The notes: generated by a model not told the origin, from the letters alone. DNA of 64,000 nt from Promerops cafer (GCA_013398275.1 VZSE01002700.1:1158915-1222914); one strand, 5' to 3'; shown: positions 14,001-27,006, numbered from the stretch's first letter. A program made the numbers and translations.

Positions 14001-14435
14001 AAACACATTTAATAACTTCAAAACATATATAGAATAAAACATTTAATTATGTTGAAATGTCCTAAATGAATTGTTTGCACCTTAAAATGTGTCCCCTTTT
14101 CTATCTGATTCAATTCTTACCAAATCCAAAGCTTAAGTATTATCAAAGATGGATGCAAATTTCATACTATATGAGATAGGTTTAAGTAGATGTAGAAATA
14201 GCCCAGGTAGATGTAGGAATAGGTTAAAAACCTTTATAAAAGACTTTATATTGCTTTGACAATCTATCACGTATGTGCAAGGATTAAATAGGCTACTATT
14301 TTCTTCCAGAATGGACATACTGTTTCTAGCACTTAATTTTAAATGCATTTTGCCTTATGGGTTAACCAAGCAGTTGTCTTTATTCTCTCCTTCCCTTCCA
14401 TCTATATGGCAAGTGCATAGCACACTTCTTTAGGC
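11076..14435. other. sequence separating two co-oriented CR1 fragments
   Basis: About 3.4 kb of AT-rich sequence. I recognise no gene or mobile-element ends in it. Near 13450-13520 it carries a weak ancient-repeat motif, listed separately. It may be an insertion within one CR1, or ordinary sequence between two independent CR1 copies. Confidence 0.4.
13455..13520 (+). repeat. possible ancient amniote interspersed-repeat remnant
   Basis: The stretch contains CTCCCATTGAAGTCAAAGG followed 25 bp later by CTCCCATTGATTTCAGTTC. Both resemble the CCCATTGAAGTCAATGGGAG motif that recurs in old interspersed repeats of turtles, crocodilians and birds. A little downstream (near 13735) is AAGGGCCCAATTAAATGCC, which also fits that kind of repeat. 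The call rests on memory of the motif, not on an alignment. Confidence 0.35.
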
Positions 14436-15150
14436 ACCTTTGTTGGTGACAGGGACAGTGGTATTGAGTGGACCCTCAGCAAGTCTGCCAATGACGTGCT
14501 GGAGGGAAGGGATGCCACCCAGAAGGACCTTGATGGCCTTGAGTAGTGGGCTCATGCAAATCTCATGAAGTTCAATGAGACCAAGTGCAGAGTCTTGCAG
14601 ATGGGTTGGGGCAACCCCAAGCACAAGTACAGGTTGGGCAGACAATGGATTGAGAGCAGCCCTGGGGATGGAACAAGAAGTTTGTCATGAACTGGCAATG
14701 TGCATTTGCTGCCCAGAACGCAAACTTATCTTCAGCTGCATCTAAAGAGGCATGGCCAACAGGTCAAGGAAGGTGATTTTGCCCTTCTGTTCCAGTCTTG
14801 TGAGATGTCACCTGGAGTATTGCATCCAACTCTGTGTCCTCCAGCATAAGAACATGGACCTGCTGTGGTGAGCCCAGAATAGGAAGACAAAGATGTCCAG
14901 AAGGTGCAAGCACCTCTCCTGTGAAGACAGGCTGAGGGAGTTGGAGTTTTCAGGCTGAAGAAGAGAAAGCTTCACGGAAATCTCCTTGCAGCCGCCCAGT
15001 ACCTGAAAGAAGCCTATGAGAAAGCTGGAGTGGCACTATAGAGGGAGAACATAGCAACAGATTAGGAGGTAATGGCTTTAAACTGAGAGAGGATAGGGTT
15101 AGATTAGGTATTAGGAAGAAAATCTTTACTGTGAGGGTGGCAAGGTTTCT
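14436..15150 (+). mobile_element. CR1 LINE fragment, C-terminal reverse transcriptase and ORF2 end
   Basis: Reads as decayed CR1 ORF2 from the catalytic region onward: DSGIEWTLSKSAND (CR1 usually has GIECTLSKFADD), then EGRDATQKDLDGLE, WAHANLMKFNETKCRVLQMG, NPKHKYRLGRQWIESSPGDG, and at the end a NGFKL..RLGIRKK-like segment spread over frames. The catalytic FADD is replaced by SAND, and the AKLSGAV-type segment after it is deleted. There are multiple stops and frameshifts, so the element is dead. It ends near GTGAGGGTGGCAAGG (about 15150) without the final ORF2 block, the 3' UTR or the ATTCTATG tail, so its 3' end is truncated too. Confidence 0.9.
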
Positions 15151-18100
15151 ACTCTAGGGAATGTAATTGCAGAAAAAAATTGAAGATTGTCTCCCAAACC
15201 TCTAAGGACAGCAACAGACAACTCACGTGATCATACTTCCACTTCACAGTTCTGAAAATGGGCAGAATAATCCCTGCTTCCCAGATATTCTCTCTGTTTT
15301 TAATTCATTCTATAGGTTTAGAGCAAAGAGCATAGGGTCTTGCCTTTCTACCTAATGAAGCACTGACATTAAGAAATGCAGCATTAATTGTGACAATGAC
15401 AATGATCATGACTGGTGAACATATGGAAAAGAAATCCAGCCTGACTTTCTCCTTGACCTCAGATCTGTCTCATCACAGTGACTCTGCTTCATGCTCTGCA
15501 CTTAGTTGGAGCTGGCCACTACCTGAGTCTGTCCTGCTCACCTTGCTGCTCCATGGGTCTGGGCACTGGCTGATAGTATTGTTCCCTTTGGCTCCTAACT
15601 CTTAAGGAACGGCTGGCTGCCAGTAAAAGTTTGTTTGTCAGGTTTGAGACTAACTTCAACCTTTATGTTCAAACTAACAATTCAGAGGAAGAAATTTTAT
15701 GTTGTTTCTGTGGAAAATTTATGGAAGAGCAAAAATGAAGTGAGTGGGTAGCACAGTTTGCTTATCAGGCATTTACTAATTTTGAATTAGAAACTTTGAA
15801 CTGGTTGTGGAGCTTCATTTCAGGTTTTAAATGCAGGAAGCAAAAAGTTTTGTTCTGTGAACCTAATAGAATAGATATGGTTGTGGTGTACATTGATGCA
15901 GTACTGCTATCCTGATGCCTTCTTATTCCTTATGTTTGGCACTCATTAGAAACTATACCTAGGCATATAAAAAGATGCTATTTTTTTATTTCAGAATTTG
16001 CATGTCCTTGTGTTTCATGAGCACAGTTGTTTTGTTCTTTTAAAATTTTTAGTTGAAGTCTTGACTATAAAAAAAAAAAAAAGAGCAAAGAAAGGCATAA
16101 CATTTATGAATTGTAGACAAATTCTCTAACATCTTGATCTCTCTCAAAGAGGCAATGATATCAAGATCACCTTAAACTCTCCAGAAAGTTTCCAGTGACA
16201 AAGAAGATTAATTAACTTCTCTTCCTGCAACCAGAATATAAATAGTGTGGAAGCATCTGAAGATATTTTCCAGCTGCTGAACTTTACAAGTATTTCACAA
16301 CCTTGGAAGAAGATCTTGTTATCTAAACAGCAGTGTTGTTAGAGATTATTAATCTTATCCTCATTATTCAACCAAACTATAGAGTGATTCTTTCCTCCTA
16401 CTTCCAGGCAATACTGTACACAATACAGAATGCACATGAAAACAGCCTACAAATGACTTCTTGCTATGTAGGTCATTAATACTGTAGCAGAAAACTTTGT
16501 AGATGAGATAAATGGTGGTGTTACACATTGTTACATTCCTACTGAAAATTATGCCTTGAGTCTCTGTTAGTCTTTTACTTTATTATTGGAATACAAACCA
16601 AACTGGATTTATCCAGAGTTCTGGGAATCACTCATGGTGGGACAATTTATTGGCCAAATCTTAGGTTTTTCTAAAAGTGGATGAGGAAATTAGTCTCAGC
16701 ATCCTTGACTCAGTCAAACTCTTCATTCAGTGGAGTCCCATGAATGGAGTGCCTCCTCCAGGATGTATTTGGTCCAGAATCGGAGACACTGAGATGCCTA
16801 AAGCCCAGTGAGGCTAGTCCTTACTGTGGTGTCACCCAACAGGAGCATACACTGATGCTGCATCACACTGGCATTTACAATAAAAACGTGTTTCTTTCTC
16901 CAGCTTTTAAAATGGAATTCTTTGAACTGTGGCATGGAATCTAAATTGCTTATGGTTTTGTTTTTATAGAAAAGTTATTAATACTGAGAAAGGGAGTATA
17001 AACATGTACGGGAAAACCAAATGACCATCCGTATGTTTGATCACCATGGATCACAAGAAGCCACCTTTTCAATGAAAATCCTTTTTCTGGTTTTCAGACT
17101 ATTGCTCCCACACTAAATTTTAATCAAGGAAGTATTTTCATAGAATACTTGTTCTGAAATTATAGTTCTTAGGTTTGAAGAATAAAAAGAATACTATTGA
17201 GACAGACTGCAAAGTCTTTTTTTTTTTTTTAATCCATTGGCACAGTTTTCCTCTTTCCTTTCCTCAAAATGAGCTTCAGAAACTGTTCATTGCCCACCAA
17301 TCTCTTATGTGTCTTGAAGAATTTTTAATAAGGAAAATGAACTAAAACATATAGGTCTATATTATGTCTATCAAGTAAAAATTAGGTAACTCTTGTTTTT
17401 AGGGCCACTCTATTTTGACTTTCTGCAAATTTCACACAAGTTCAGTTTATCTGAAAAGTAACTGTAAGTAAAATATCTGGTTCTTCTACAGAAGAGAAAT
17501 AGGAATTAGTATATCAGCAGTTGCCACTGGTTTTTGCTAATTAAAAGAAAAAAATTACAAGGGAACATACAGTTTTTGACCTTCATTAGGCTGCATTTTA
17601 GCAACAATTTAAAAGTTTTTAAAATTTTCCTTCCTTGCTATTTCCTACTCAATTTAGCAAAAACAAAAACACCCCTTTACAGCAAATGTGGGAGGATAGG
17701 TAATACTATGGAGGAAAGTCTGTAGTCACATACAATGATTGGCAAAAGGGTTGTTTTTAAAGGAGACAGGGCTATGATTTCAGTGAAAAATTGAAAAGTG
17801 CAAAAAGTTGTGAATCTAGAATTAATAAAACTTCCAATATATTTTTCAAAGATTGTCTCCAGTCAACATTGGTTTCTGCTGTTGCAGAAAATAAAGTAGG
17901 TAATTTTTTTTTACAGTGTTATAAATATACCACATACTTAGGGACCAAATTTGCAGAGCAGTTCCTTTAGATTTCCTCATGGAGGAAAAACATCCAACAT
18001 CAAACTAACAACCACCCCCTTTCCAAAAAAACCTACCCTCTTGTTTTAATAAATAGTCTTACTGAGGGCAGTGAAAAAGTCTTACTTCTTGGCATCTTTA

Positions 18101-18346
18101 TTTCCTTTAAGAATTTCAGAATGATAACGCAACAAAAAATTCACCAGAATTAAGAATTAACTTATCAAGCTTCTTGAGACCTCCTGCTATATAAAGCAAT
18201 CCTTTCAAATAGAGTAACATCTCAGCAACCCTATATTAGAATCCCTCCTCCAATGTATTTTTTATTCCTATAGACACACTGCATCCTAAATCATCAGCAG
18301 GATGCAAATCTAGAGCAGACAGTCCTGAAAGACAGGACAGGATTAT
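15151..18346. other. non-coding sequence with weak ancient-repeat matches
   Basis: Mostly unrecognised. Around 15240-15285 the text TTCTGAAAATGGGCAGAATAA resembles the MIR/CORE-SINE phrase CATCTGTAAAATGGGGATAATAA on the + strand. Around 16707-16742, CTCAGTCAAACTCTTCATTC followed by AGTGGAGTCCC resembles the same old-repeat motif as at 13455. There is a 14-base poly-A at 16069-16082. No gene is supported. Confidence 0.35.
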
Positions 18347-18384
18347 CATCAGCTCACACCAATGATTACACATCAGCTCACACC
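18347..18384 (+). repeat. short direct repeat, 14-mer at 24-bp spacing
   Basis: CATCAGCTCACACC occurs at 18347-18360 and again at 18371-18384. It is two copies only, likely a small local duplication. Confidence 0.75.
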
Positions 18385-21300
18385 ATGTGTCAAAAAGTTC
18401 TCTAGCCCTGAGATCCACTGATGTGGAACTGTCCAAGTCTGTTACGTTCTCCTCCTTTCTGAAACATCATGGACACAACCAGGCTAGCAATTGGAAATGG
18501 TCCCTCATCTGTGGGAATACCCATTCTTAATCCTGGGAAATGGCTGGGAGATTGAAAGCTGCTCTGCCAAAACCATGAGAGGGAATGCAGCTTAAAAGAA
18601 GAGCTGAATTCCAGTGCCTAGGAAAATTCTGTTACTACATAATTTACTAGTATTTTTTAATTGTAACATGCAATGACTAGCAAGACCTTGAGAAATGCTT
18701 AGAGACAGGCAAGAGAGAGGTAATATTTAGGCTTTTACACATACAAACTGATGATGGACATTCACATTAAAAATGTTTCCTGTAAGGCATCAAAACCAAC
18801 TGTCTCAGGGCAGCTATAACACTATATTAATAAACACAGCTCTTTTGTGTTAAACACCCTTGACGGGGCCATTTCCTTCCCTGTACATGAAGTTCTAATA
18901 ATATGGGAGCAATAATAAAAGGATACACTCATTTTGCATAACATCACTAAACCAAGATAAATTATTATATTTGTACTTTAAACCTGTAATTAGAAACCAA
19001 GACTGCTTTCACCAGGGTCAGTGAAAATTTCATCAGGACTGGTGCTCACACTGAAGAACAGAAGAAGTGCTGTGGCATGAGCAGCTAAAATCCATCTGAA
19101 ATTTTGCTGCCCCCCAAAATGGGAATCAGTTTGGATACTTCATCTGTACCAGCACTAGCCTCTGCTTGGTGGAATAGCAGCCACAGCATGAGATGATACT
19201 GTGGAAAAACAATAACATAAAAATAATATTAACCACCAGTAGATAACTAATGACACATTTGATTGCACATTCTGGAGCCACATAATTCTGGCAAAGGAAG
19301 GATGTCAATATCACAACTTTTATATCTTAAAGACATTTATGAAATTGTCTCTGATCTTATTTTCACTTCAGTCTTCTCTAAATGTTGTATTTTCACAACT
19401 CCATTTTAGCAAAATAATATAAGCAATTTTAAACAAATGATATAATTTTATTGACATTTGACCAATTAAAGTACATTTGTAATCAATGTTGCAAAAAGAC
19501 CTTTAAGTAAAATGACATATCTCCAACTAATACTTTTTTAATCCTTGGTCTTAAAATATTTACTACCTAAGTGACAAGCAGGGTCAAAGCAAATTGCACT
19601 TTATAAACTCAAGTTTAAGACATCAAACAAGAATTCATAAACCCAATATAAATGAAAACGCTTAATTTCAGTTTGCTCCATCCCTGGTCTACCCTATGGA
19701 GATAAGAAGGAAAGACTGCAATTTTAATTGGTCCAATAAAGTCGGCTTGTGTTATGGTAAAGGAACATAAAAGCTAGATCAAAGCCAGCCTGCCCAATGG
19801 GCCTGTCAATACCAACACTGAGACAGCAGCAGCAGCCCCTGCAGCAGAGCAGTCAACACCAGGAATGCAGGTTGCCATATGCAAGGCAATCTTTAGGCAC
19901 TTCTGCTTATTGGTTTGCAAAGACCTTCCTCAGCTCAAGTTACATCAGTGTTAAGCACTGTTTTAGACATAGAAAAAAACAGAATGTATGGAAAGAGTAG
20001 AGAGAAAAACAAGTATCATTCCTTTCCTTGTGTGTGAATGTTGAAATGGAGTTTCCAGCTTTCTTTGCCATAAATTCTTCCTTTCATTTTTTAATCAGGT
20101 TCTGAAGGATTTTATTACACTTTGTGCTATCTGCTGGTTGTATCTTGTTTTACAACTATTTATAAGTGAAAGTTAAAAACAAAGTAAGATGGCAATATAT
20201 CCCTGGCAGGTAAGTAGGAAAAGAAGTGTATTTGAACACCAAAAATGTTTCTTTCATTCTGAAATAAAGAGAAAGGTTTGTACATGATGTACCTCTTCAT
20301 GTCTTTCAGTGAGGTCATCTCCTTATTGCCTAAATCTTGTCTCTAAGAACAAATTTGGCTCTGAACTTGGAAGTAGACCTGCCTGTAGATTGCAGAGACA
20401 CTCTGAATCAGCTCTGGAAATCTCCCTGCTGTGGGAGTCTCTGCATCCACATACCTAAAGAATTTGTAGAATCCCTGTTCCCAAAGCACAGCAGCATCTC
20501 ATAACACTGATATAGAAGTATTGCAGTTTTCCTTTCACTGGTGAGAAAAATATTATCACAGAAGCTACTTTCTCCTAGGTCAGGGAGGAATTCTGCAATA
20601 GAAAGTAAAGCAAAGCTAAATTGAGAACTTCTCAGATGAGCAATTTTGCTAATGAATTTGTAAAAATGGCTGAACCCTCTACTGTGTGTGTACTCAACAT
20701 GGATTAGCTGCCTGGAACCTGTCTTCCATATGGCAGAACTAAGTCCAGCTTGAGATGTGGGGGATGCAGCCAGACTTCCAAGGCTTAGTCTCGACTGGTA
20801 AATAAAGCCAGGCCAGAAATCAGCCTCAAACACTGGACCCATTGTTGTTTTCATCAATTCATTATAGCCTTGTTCCTACATCTGTTTTGGACCATTCAAA
20901 GCAGCTTCCTACATGATATATCTTGTCCCAAGAGAACTAGTCCTGAGCATCTACACTGCCTGGACCAATCCACAGCTGTCTTTGAGTTAACATTTAGACA
21001 AAGCCTCGGGGACAAGTTCCAGTTCGATAAACATCTTTCTACTCTGTAAGATAATAAGGACACAATTTTGAGGATTGTCTCCTCCCTGTCCTAAAGTCCC
21101 CAAATACAACAAAATTCTTGACTGTATTATAAGCCCCTTCAGTATCAACAGAGTGTCCCTGAATACTTCTCACCTACAAACGTATACATTTCTGTGCTGC
21201 AAAATACATTTAGTTCTTTTCCCTTAAGAAAAATTTAACAGTCACATTCCAAAGCTCTTCTTATATGGTTTCAGCAGTCATGCCCAATGCTTGATTGCTG

Positions 21301-24300
21301 TTCGAGTGTCTGCTGTAAGCAGTTGTAGCATGATTAGCAAGGAGCCCTTTCCAGTCCCCAGTCCAGAAGACATGCCACAGCTCCTGCAAGGCTGCACCCT
21401 ACAGGTGTACAATCCCCACATCCCAGTTTCCTTCCAAAGCAAAGCTGTGCTCACAGTCTTGGTAGGAGCAAGAGCAAATTCTAATCAAAAGACCATCTGG
21501 GTAATTGGTAGGTTAGGACTCCAGCCTGCACCAAAGCATGCAACAGAAAAGAGTGAATGCAGCCCTATAAAGCTCAAAATATGGAAAAGTCTGGTAAAGC
21601 AACCACAAGGAGAAGCAATAAGCTCTTACTTTGTGTGAGAAACTAGGTCTTATTTGTAGTATACATATTTATATCTATTTCAGAGACAGTTTGTGCAGTG
21701 CTCTCAGAGCTCCAGATTAGCTCCTTTTAGAAACAAAGACTGTGCTTGTTATGTGTTTCTTCTTTGGTCTGGCATCACTGCGATTTTTTTTTTTTTTTTA
21801 ATTATTTTAATGGTTACAGTTGCAGCCAAGCCTCCATCATAACACAATAATGACATCAAATGAGAACAATAAGAAAAATCCAGAAGAGTGAGTGAAGCAT
21901 ACAATTATATTTCTGGTTTGTTTTGAAGTGACATCATTATTCAATCACTGAAAATCTACAAGGTGAAACTACCAAAAGGCTAGAACAACAGAACAGGCAT
22001 GGTGTTTGGAATTACCAAATGCAGGCCAAAAAAAAAAAGAAAAAATGGAGCAAAAGGGAGCTAACAACAGATGAATGTAAAGCAAAACCAAACCTTATGA
22101 ATAAGTTGTTCCAGTGTGCAGAGTTCTAAGTGCTTGAGCCAGCTTCAGCTAAAGTACACAAACAGAGCAGTCATTGGAGTTCTTCAACAGTCAAGTCACT
22201 TGGAAAAACACAAGCAACTATAAATCAAACAAGCCACGTGCTTGTGGGCATATTTCACACAGAGGGTGCATTGAGATAGACCTGCAAGGACATGATTACA
22301 ATAGCCAAGAAACTGAGCTTTTTTTTTCTTTTTTAATGTTTGGAAAGCACCTAGAACTTTTCAATTGCTACCCAAAAATACATAGTTACAATAATAACTG
22401 CAAACATGTAAAGACTAAAAATGAATGCCAAGATAAAAATGAGAGGAAAAAAAAAAGTGGGGTTAGCAGATATGAGGCACTGGTCATGGCACATAAGTAT
22501 GTAATGCTGGAACACACTCAAAATCAAATCAAATTTTTATTTCTACAAGGCTGTTACATTGGTACATAAATATGGAACGAACAGTGACAGGCTCATTTCC
22601 ACTTCTGGGTTGTGAGTGCTGATAGCTGATGGTTGTTGATGGTTCTGATGGATAACTGCAGATATAGAATAAGAAAGCAGGGAAAAATAATTACTACAAG
22701 ACATCACACAGTAGTCCTCAGAATAGTATATTAACCTGAAAGGAAATCTTGGCAGGGCACATTCCCATAGCTATGAAAACAAGGCAGGTATCAGCAGACT
22801 CTGCTGTTGTGATACTGCTTAGAAAAGAAAGGCTACACTACAATGATTACATTCAAAACCAGAGGGACAAAGATGACATATAAATGAGCTACAGGTATTA
22901 AAAAGGTAATATAATAATTTAAAGTTGTGTTAAACTATTTTCTCCATTGCCCATAAAGAGATTTAATCTTCCCAGGCACAGCAATGTAAACCCTCCAGGA
23001 ATCTAAAAGTGAGAAAAGTGCTGTTCTGAATTACAAATGTCCTTCCTACCTACCACCTGAGCTCTACTTCTGACCACAGCCTAAACTATGTAGAGGCAAC
23101 TTTCATTCCAGCACGAAGAAGTCTGAGCTACTTTGTTACAATGCATTATACTCCTATCACTTACATTTTTGCACAACAGTGTGGCATTTACAGCACTCAC
23201 ATCACAGATGGGAAATGTGTGTCTAACACCTCATTCAGACTAAGAGGATTTATACCTTCATCTTTCACCTCCAAGGCACCTGCACCAATTTTTAGACTAG
23301 ACACGCTCTATCTTGTCCTTAGCTATCCACTGAAATAAGGAGTTGAAATCCTGTCATATTTAATTTAGTAAAAGCGTTTCAACTGAATTCTAGCAGCCAG
23401 GGCATCACCCAAATTGGCTGCACCTTAGAAGTCAAAAAAAAAGGAAGCTTCAGCCAAAGCAACTAAACAAATCTAGTTTAATTTTTCAATTAAAACTAAA
23501 ATATTCTGATCTATATTATATCATGCAGGGAGATGCCACCAAACTGGAGTATGAAACCTTCAGTTTGTTCAGAATGTTTTCTTCCTAGGGCTGAACTGTG
23601 GAGGTTACTCATCAAGATTTCAGAAGAAATCATGCCAAAACTATCACTACAATTCAATACTTAGTAATCCTCATCTGTGCCCATTCCTCCAGATCACAAT
23701 CAAATCACCAGCTTTGATCACTGAACTTCATTGCTTAGTCCTATCAAAGTATGATGTAGATTAAAAAAATCCCCGTACTTTTCTCATTTGTCATTCATAT
23801 TTTAATCTGTTCACAGAACAGTAACAGTGGTCTGTGAGTCACAATAGTAACACAAACATCCATGCCATCGACAATTCTAGATATCCCATTTCATGAAACC
23901 ACTAGCTTTAGAAATCTGCATAAGCAATACTTGGCAAATGCTTGGACAGCTAGGGGGAAAATTGATGTGTTCTAGAAAGCATTGTTTGTAATTCAAAGAA
24001 TGAAGCTTGGATATCTGTGTTTGAAAAAGTGAGCATTCTTTGTAATGTGATGTTTCCAAGAAGAATGGGTGCAAGGTTTAATATAGTTTTAGAGTCTATT
24101 TTCTCTCCTCATTCTAGAGATTTCCACATAAGTTGAAGACTTCAATCTGACTCCACCAGAAAAGACTAGTTTCTGAATTACAGCCAGAAAACTCATGAGT
24201 TTGCCAAAAAAATAGAAAATTATCTTTATAGTCCAAATATAACAGAAACTATGAGGTAAGTTCTGATAAATCCTATTACATGATCTCAAGTGATCTCTGG

Positions 24301-25400
24301 GCAATATGTAGAGGTTATGCTTGTGCTAGTTGTTTTTAATAAGAAATAATTTGTAGTAAATACTGTTTAGGTGAACCAAAGAGTTTCTTTACTACGACCA
24401 AAGCACACAATAGCAGTGATGTTACTACACTGTTCCTTTTACTCTTACCCTTCCATATCTTTCCTTTATCCATGAAAACAGCATACGCTTCATTTCTGTT
24501 TTCCTTTAACAAAACCCAGGCTTAACCCCAATTGTTGTCATGAGCCTTCATTTCAGTTGGTACTGATTTTGTTTTTCTTGGATCCAACAATATCTAGGCA
24601 TACTGAAACACAGCTTATTTCATGTCAAAATATATTGTGCTGCACATACTAGCTGATCAGGAGTTGCTTTCTCTAAACACTGGAAAGATTTCCTCTTGTT
24701 GTTTCAGGATACTTCTGAAACGCGTCTCTGAGCTTAGGGCTAGAGTTTGATTAATGCATGATTTCCTCTTTAAAATTAGAAACAGGAATCATGAGTGATG
24801 GTTAATAATTTTCATTTGCTCTTCTGCTCTGTTTTCCAAGCAGTCTAATTAAGGCCTGGTTCCCAAGCTTGATTAGGCTTCTTTTACATCTGACTGCAGT
24901 TTGCAGATAGTGCTTCCAGGCAGGAACTCATGCTTATTTGCAGTAAATGGAAACAATCTGGGAAGGAACAAGAAGATTGTTTTGGGTTGGTTTTTTTTTT
25001 TCCCCTCCTTTAATTAGAGAAATTGTAACGTCTCTTGCCGGAATCAACAACATTATTTAACTATAAATGTCAGAAGTGGAGACACAGTAATGAGGCCCCA
25101 AGTCACATTTGCTGAACAGCATGTTGTAGTCATGTCATTAGAGACAACTGTTTTACACTTTTACCAAGTCTGTGGGATTGCAGAGCACTCAGTCTATGGT
25201 GTCTGAATTTCACATGTACTATGGAAGCTGTAAAAGATCTGTACAAACATCCAAGTTAGTCACTACTTCTCTGACCTGGTGCCTCCTGAGGATACTGAGC
25301 ACTGCTGCATCCTAGCAGTGGGGAAGATGTCTCTCCTGCTGGCTAACAGCTGTCCCAACAGCAAATCCTAAAACAAGTTCCTGTGTTACTATCATGCTAT
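18385..25400. other. non-coding sequence without recognised elements
   Basis: About 7 kb with no recognised repeat or gene. It includes the longest non-repeat open frame of the window (20408-20857, minus, 149 aa), which shows no domain, signal peptide or codon bias that would support it. A stretch near 24830-25150 (with TCTAATTAAGG and TTTAATTAGAG) has the look of conserved non-coding sequence, but that needs an alignment. Confidence 0.5.
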
Positions 25401-25438
25401 ACATGAGGCTATGTGTGATACATGAGGCTATATGTGAT
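25401..25438 (+). repeat. two-copy 19-bp tandem duplication
   Basis: ACATGAGGCTATGTGTGAT (25401-25419) is directly followed by ACATGAGGCTATATGTGAT (25420-25438). The two differ at one base, so this is a young, slightly diverged tandem duplication. Confidence 0.85.
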
Positions 25439-26792
25439 ACACGTGTGTTGCAATTACTTGCTCAGTCCCCAGAAAAAGAGAGTTTCTCCTCCCTGCTCCC
25501 ACTGTAAAGTGACAGGACACATCCATTTGCTGATTCCACAGACCTGTCCTTTTTCTCTGCAGTGACATGGTCCTCAGTCGGGTGATCCCTCCCATCAGCC
25601 AGTCTTCTCAGAAAGTGGAGTCTCTTTGTTCCCTGCACTCCTCTGACTCCATTACGGTGTAATGCTCCTGGTACTTTTTAAAATCTGATTGCCAGTGATG
25701 GTGTATGAAATATGGCAGGACCTCTACCACAATTTTTGTTATACATATCTTGTTTTGACACAGACACGATTTCTATATTCTTGTTAATCCTGTAAAGGGT
25801 TGGGTTTTGGGTTTTTTTTAATGTAGTATCTTAAGACAGGTGCTATAAGTTGACTCAGTGAAGAAGAGTTATATAAGTACATTTTTTTTTCCCCCTAGAG
25901 GTACATGTTTAAAGGATAAATGCACTTTAAAATAGTTCTATTGGTCACCATGCATTAAAGATATTATTAGCAAAGGAAAATCCCACAATTTGCAGATGTT
26001 AGATGTGTGATTCAGCATCTCTTACGACTAGTTATATTTCATGCTGTAAATCTAATGAGCTTTTGGCATAAATGAAATTAAACGTTTTCAGTGTTAAGTG
26101 GATCTAGATGATACAATGTCCCTATATGTTACCTAAAGGGGTTGTTTGTACAGAAAGATCTAGACGATGTTCTTTCTACTGATAGAAGCAGACTGGGAGA
26201 GATTCTGAGGCATCACATCACAGAGGCAGCCCATGCCAGCTTCTACAGTCTTCTACAACATGAAGTGTAGAGCAAACTAAAATGAGCCTTTAGGACCCTT
26301 ATTTTACATATGGACCTTCAGCTTCAAAATAATTTGCCTGACCACTTTCCCTCTACTGCCAAGTTACTATTACATACAGCTCTAATGAAAGAGAGAGGAA
26401 AGCCTTAGGTTTCTCACTTTCTCCCTGAGGCTACTGCTAAGAGTAGTCCCAGAGAAAGGAAAATCAGGACCCTGTTTCCCAAGCAGTTTGTACTTTTGAT
26501 CCAGTAGGACAAGCCATAAGCCAGGACACAGGACAGTACTGACTGAAGGAGCAAATTCTGCTTTCTTCTTTACAGGATACAGACTAAGCTATTTCTTGGT
26601 TTTCATCTCCCATTATCTGAACTGAACTCAGGGCTGATGAATGAGGAAGGTTTAAGTGTATCTAAGAAATGAAGCTTCTTCTTGACTTCGGTGAAGTATA
26701 AATAAAGTGTGAATTACTCAGTTGGGCACCCAGTTTTCTACCCCAGGTGAAGGTCAAACTCAGGGACTGTGTTTCTTTCTCTAGGACAAAGA
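25439..26792. other. non-coding sequence without recognised elements
   Basis: Nothing recognisable apart from GT-rich and T-rich patches around 25798-25820 and 25880-25895. Confidence 0.5.
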
Positions 26793-26942
26793 AGAATAGA
26801 ATAGAATAGAATAGAATAGAATAGAATAGAATAGAATAGAATAGAATAGAATAGAATAGAATAGAATAGAATAGAATGGAATGGAATAGAATAGAATAGA
26901 ATAGAATAGAATAGAATAGAATAGAATAGAATAGAATAGAAT
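26793..26942 (+). repeat. (AGAAT)n pentanucleotide microsatellite, 30 units
   Basis: Thirty consecutive 5-bp units (150 bp). All are AGAAT except units 18 and 19 (26878-26887), which are GGAAT. On the minus strand it is (ATTCT)n, and it directly continues the 3' end of a minus-strand CR1 copy at 26943, so it appears to have grown from the CR1 tail. The minus-strand frames that translate it as (FYSIL)n are artefacts of the repeat. Confidence 0.95.
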
Positions 26943-27006
26943 ATCCTGAGGTGGAAGGGATCCACAAGGATCATTGAAGTCGAGCTCCTGGCCCTGCACA
27001 GGACCA
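26943..27006 (-). mobile_element. very short 5'-truncated CR1 LINE 3' end
   Basis: About 64 bp matching the terminal part of a CR1 3' UTR read on the minus strand: ATCCTGAGGTGGAAGGGATC, then CACAAGGATCATTGAAGTCG, then AGCTCCTGGCCCTGCACAGG. It lines up almost base for base with the start of the larger CR1 at 32418 (CATCCTGAATTGGAAGG..., CACAAGGATCATCAAAGTCC..., AGCTCCTGGACCTGCAT). The same subfamily is therefore present twice. The usual 8-bp tail is replaced here by the AGAAT array. Confidence 0.85.

Noticed and set aside
20408..20857. 149-aa minus-strand frame, the longest outside repeats
   Set aside because: No recognisable domain, signal peptide or membrane segment. One frame of this length is expected by chance in 64 kb, and no splice or promoter context supports it.
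22174..22569. 131-aa frame rich in lysine and asparagine
   Set aside because: The composition simply reflects A-rich DNA and there is no family resemblance.
26662..26999. Three overlapping minus-strand frames encoding (FYSIL)n
   Set aside because: They are translations of the AGAAT pentamer array. The same peptide appears in all three frames, as expected for a 5-bp repeat.
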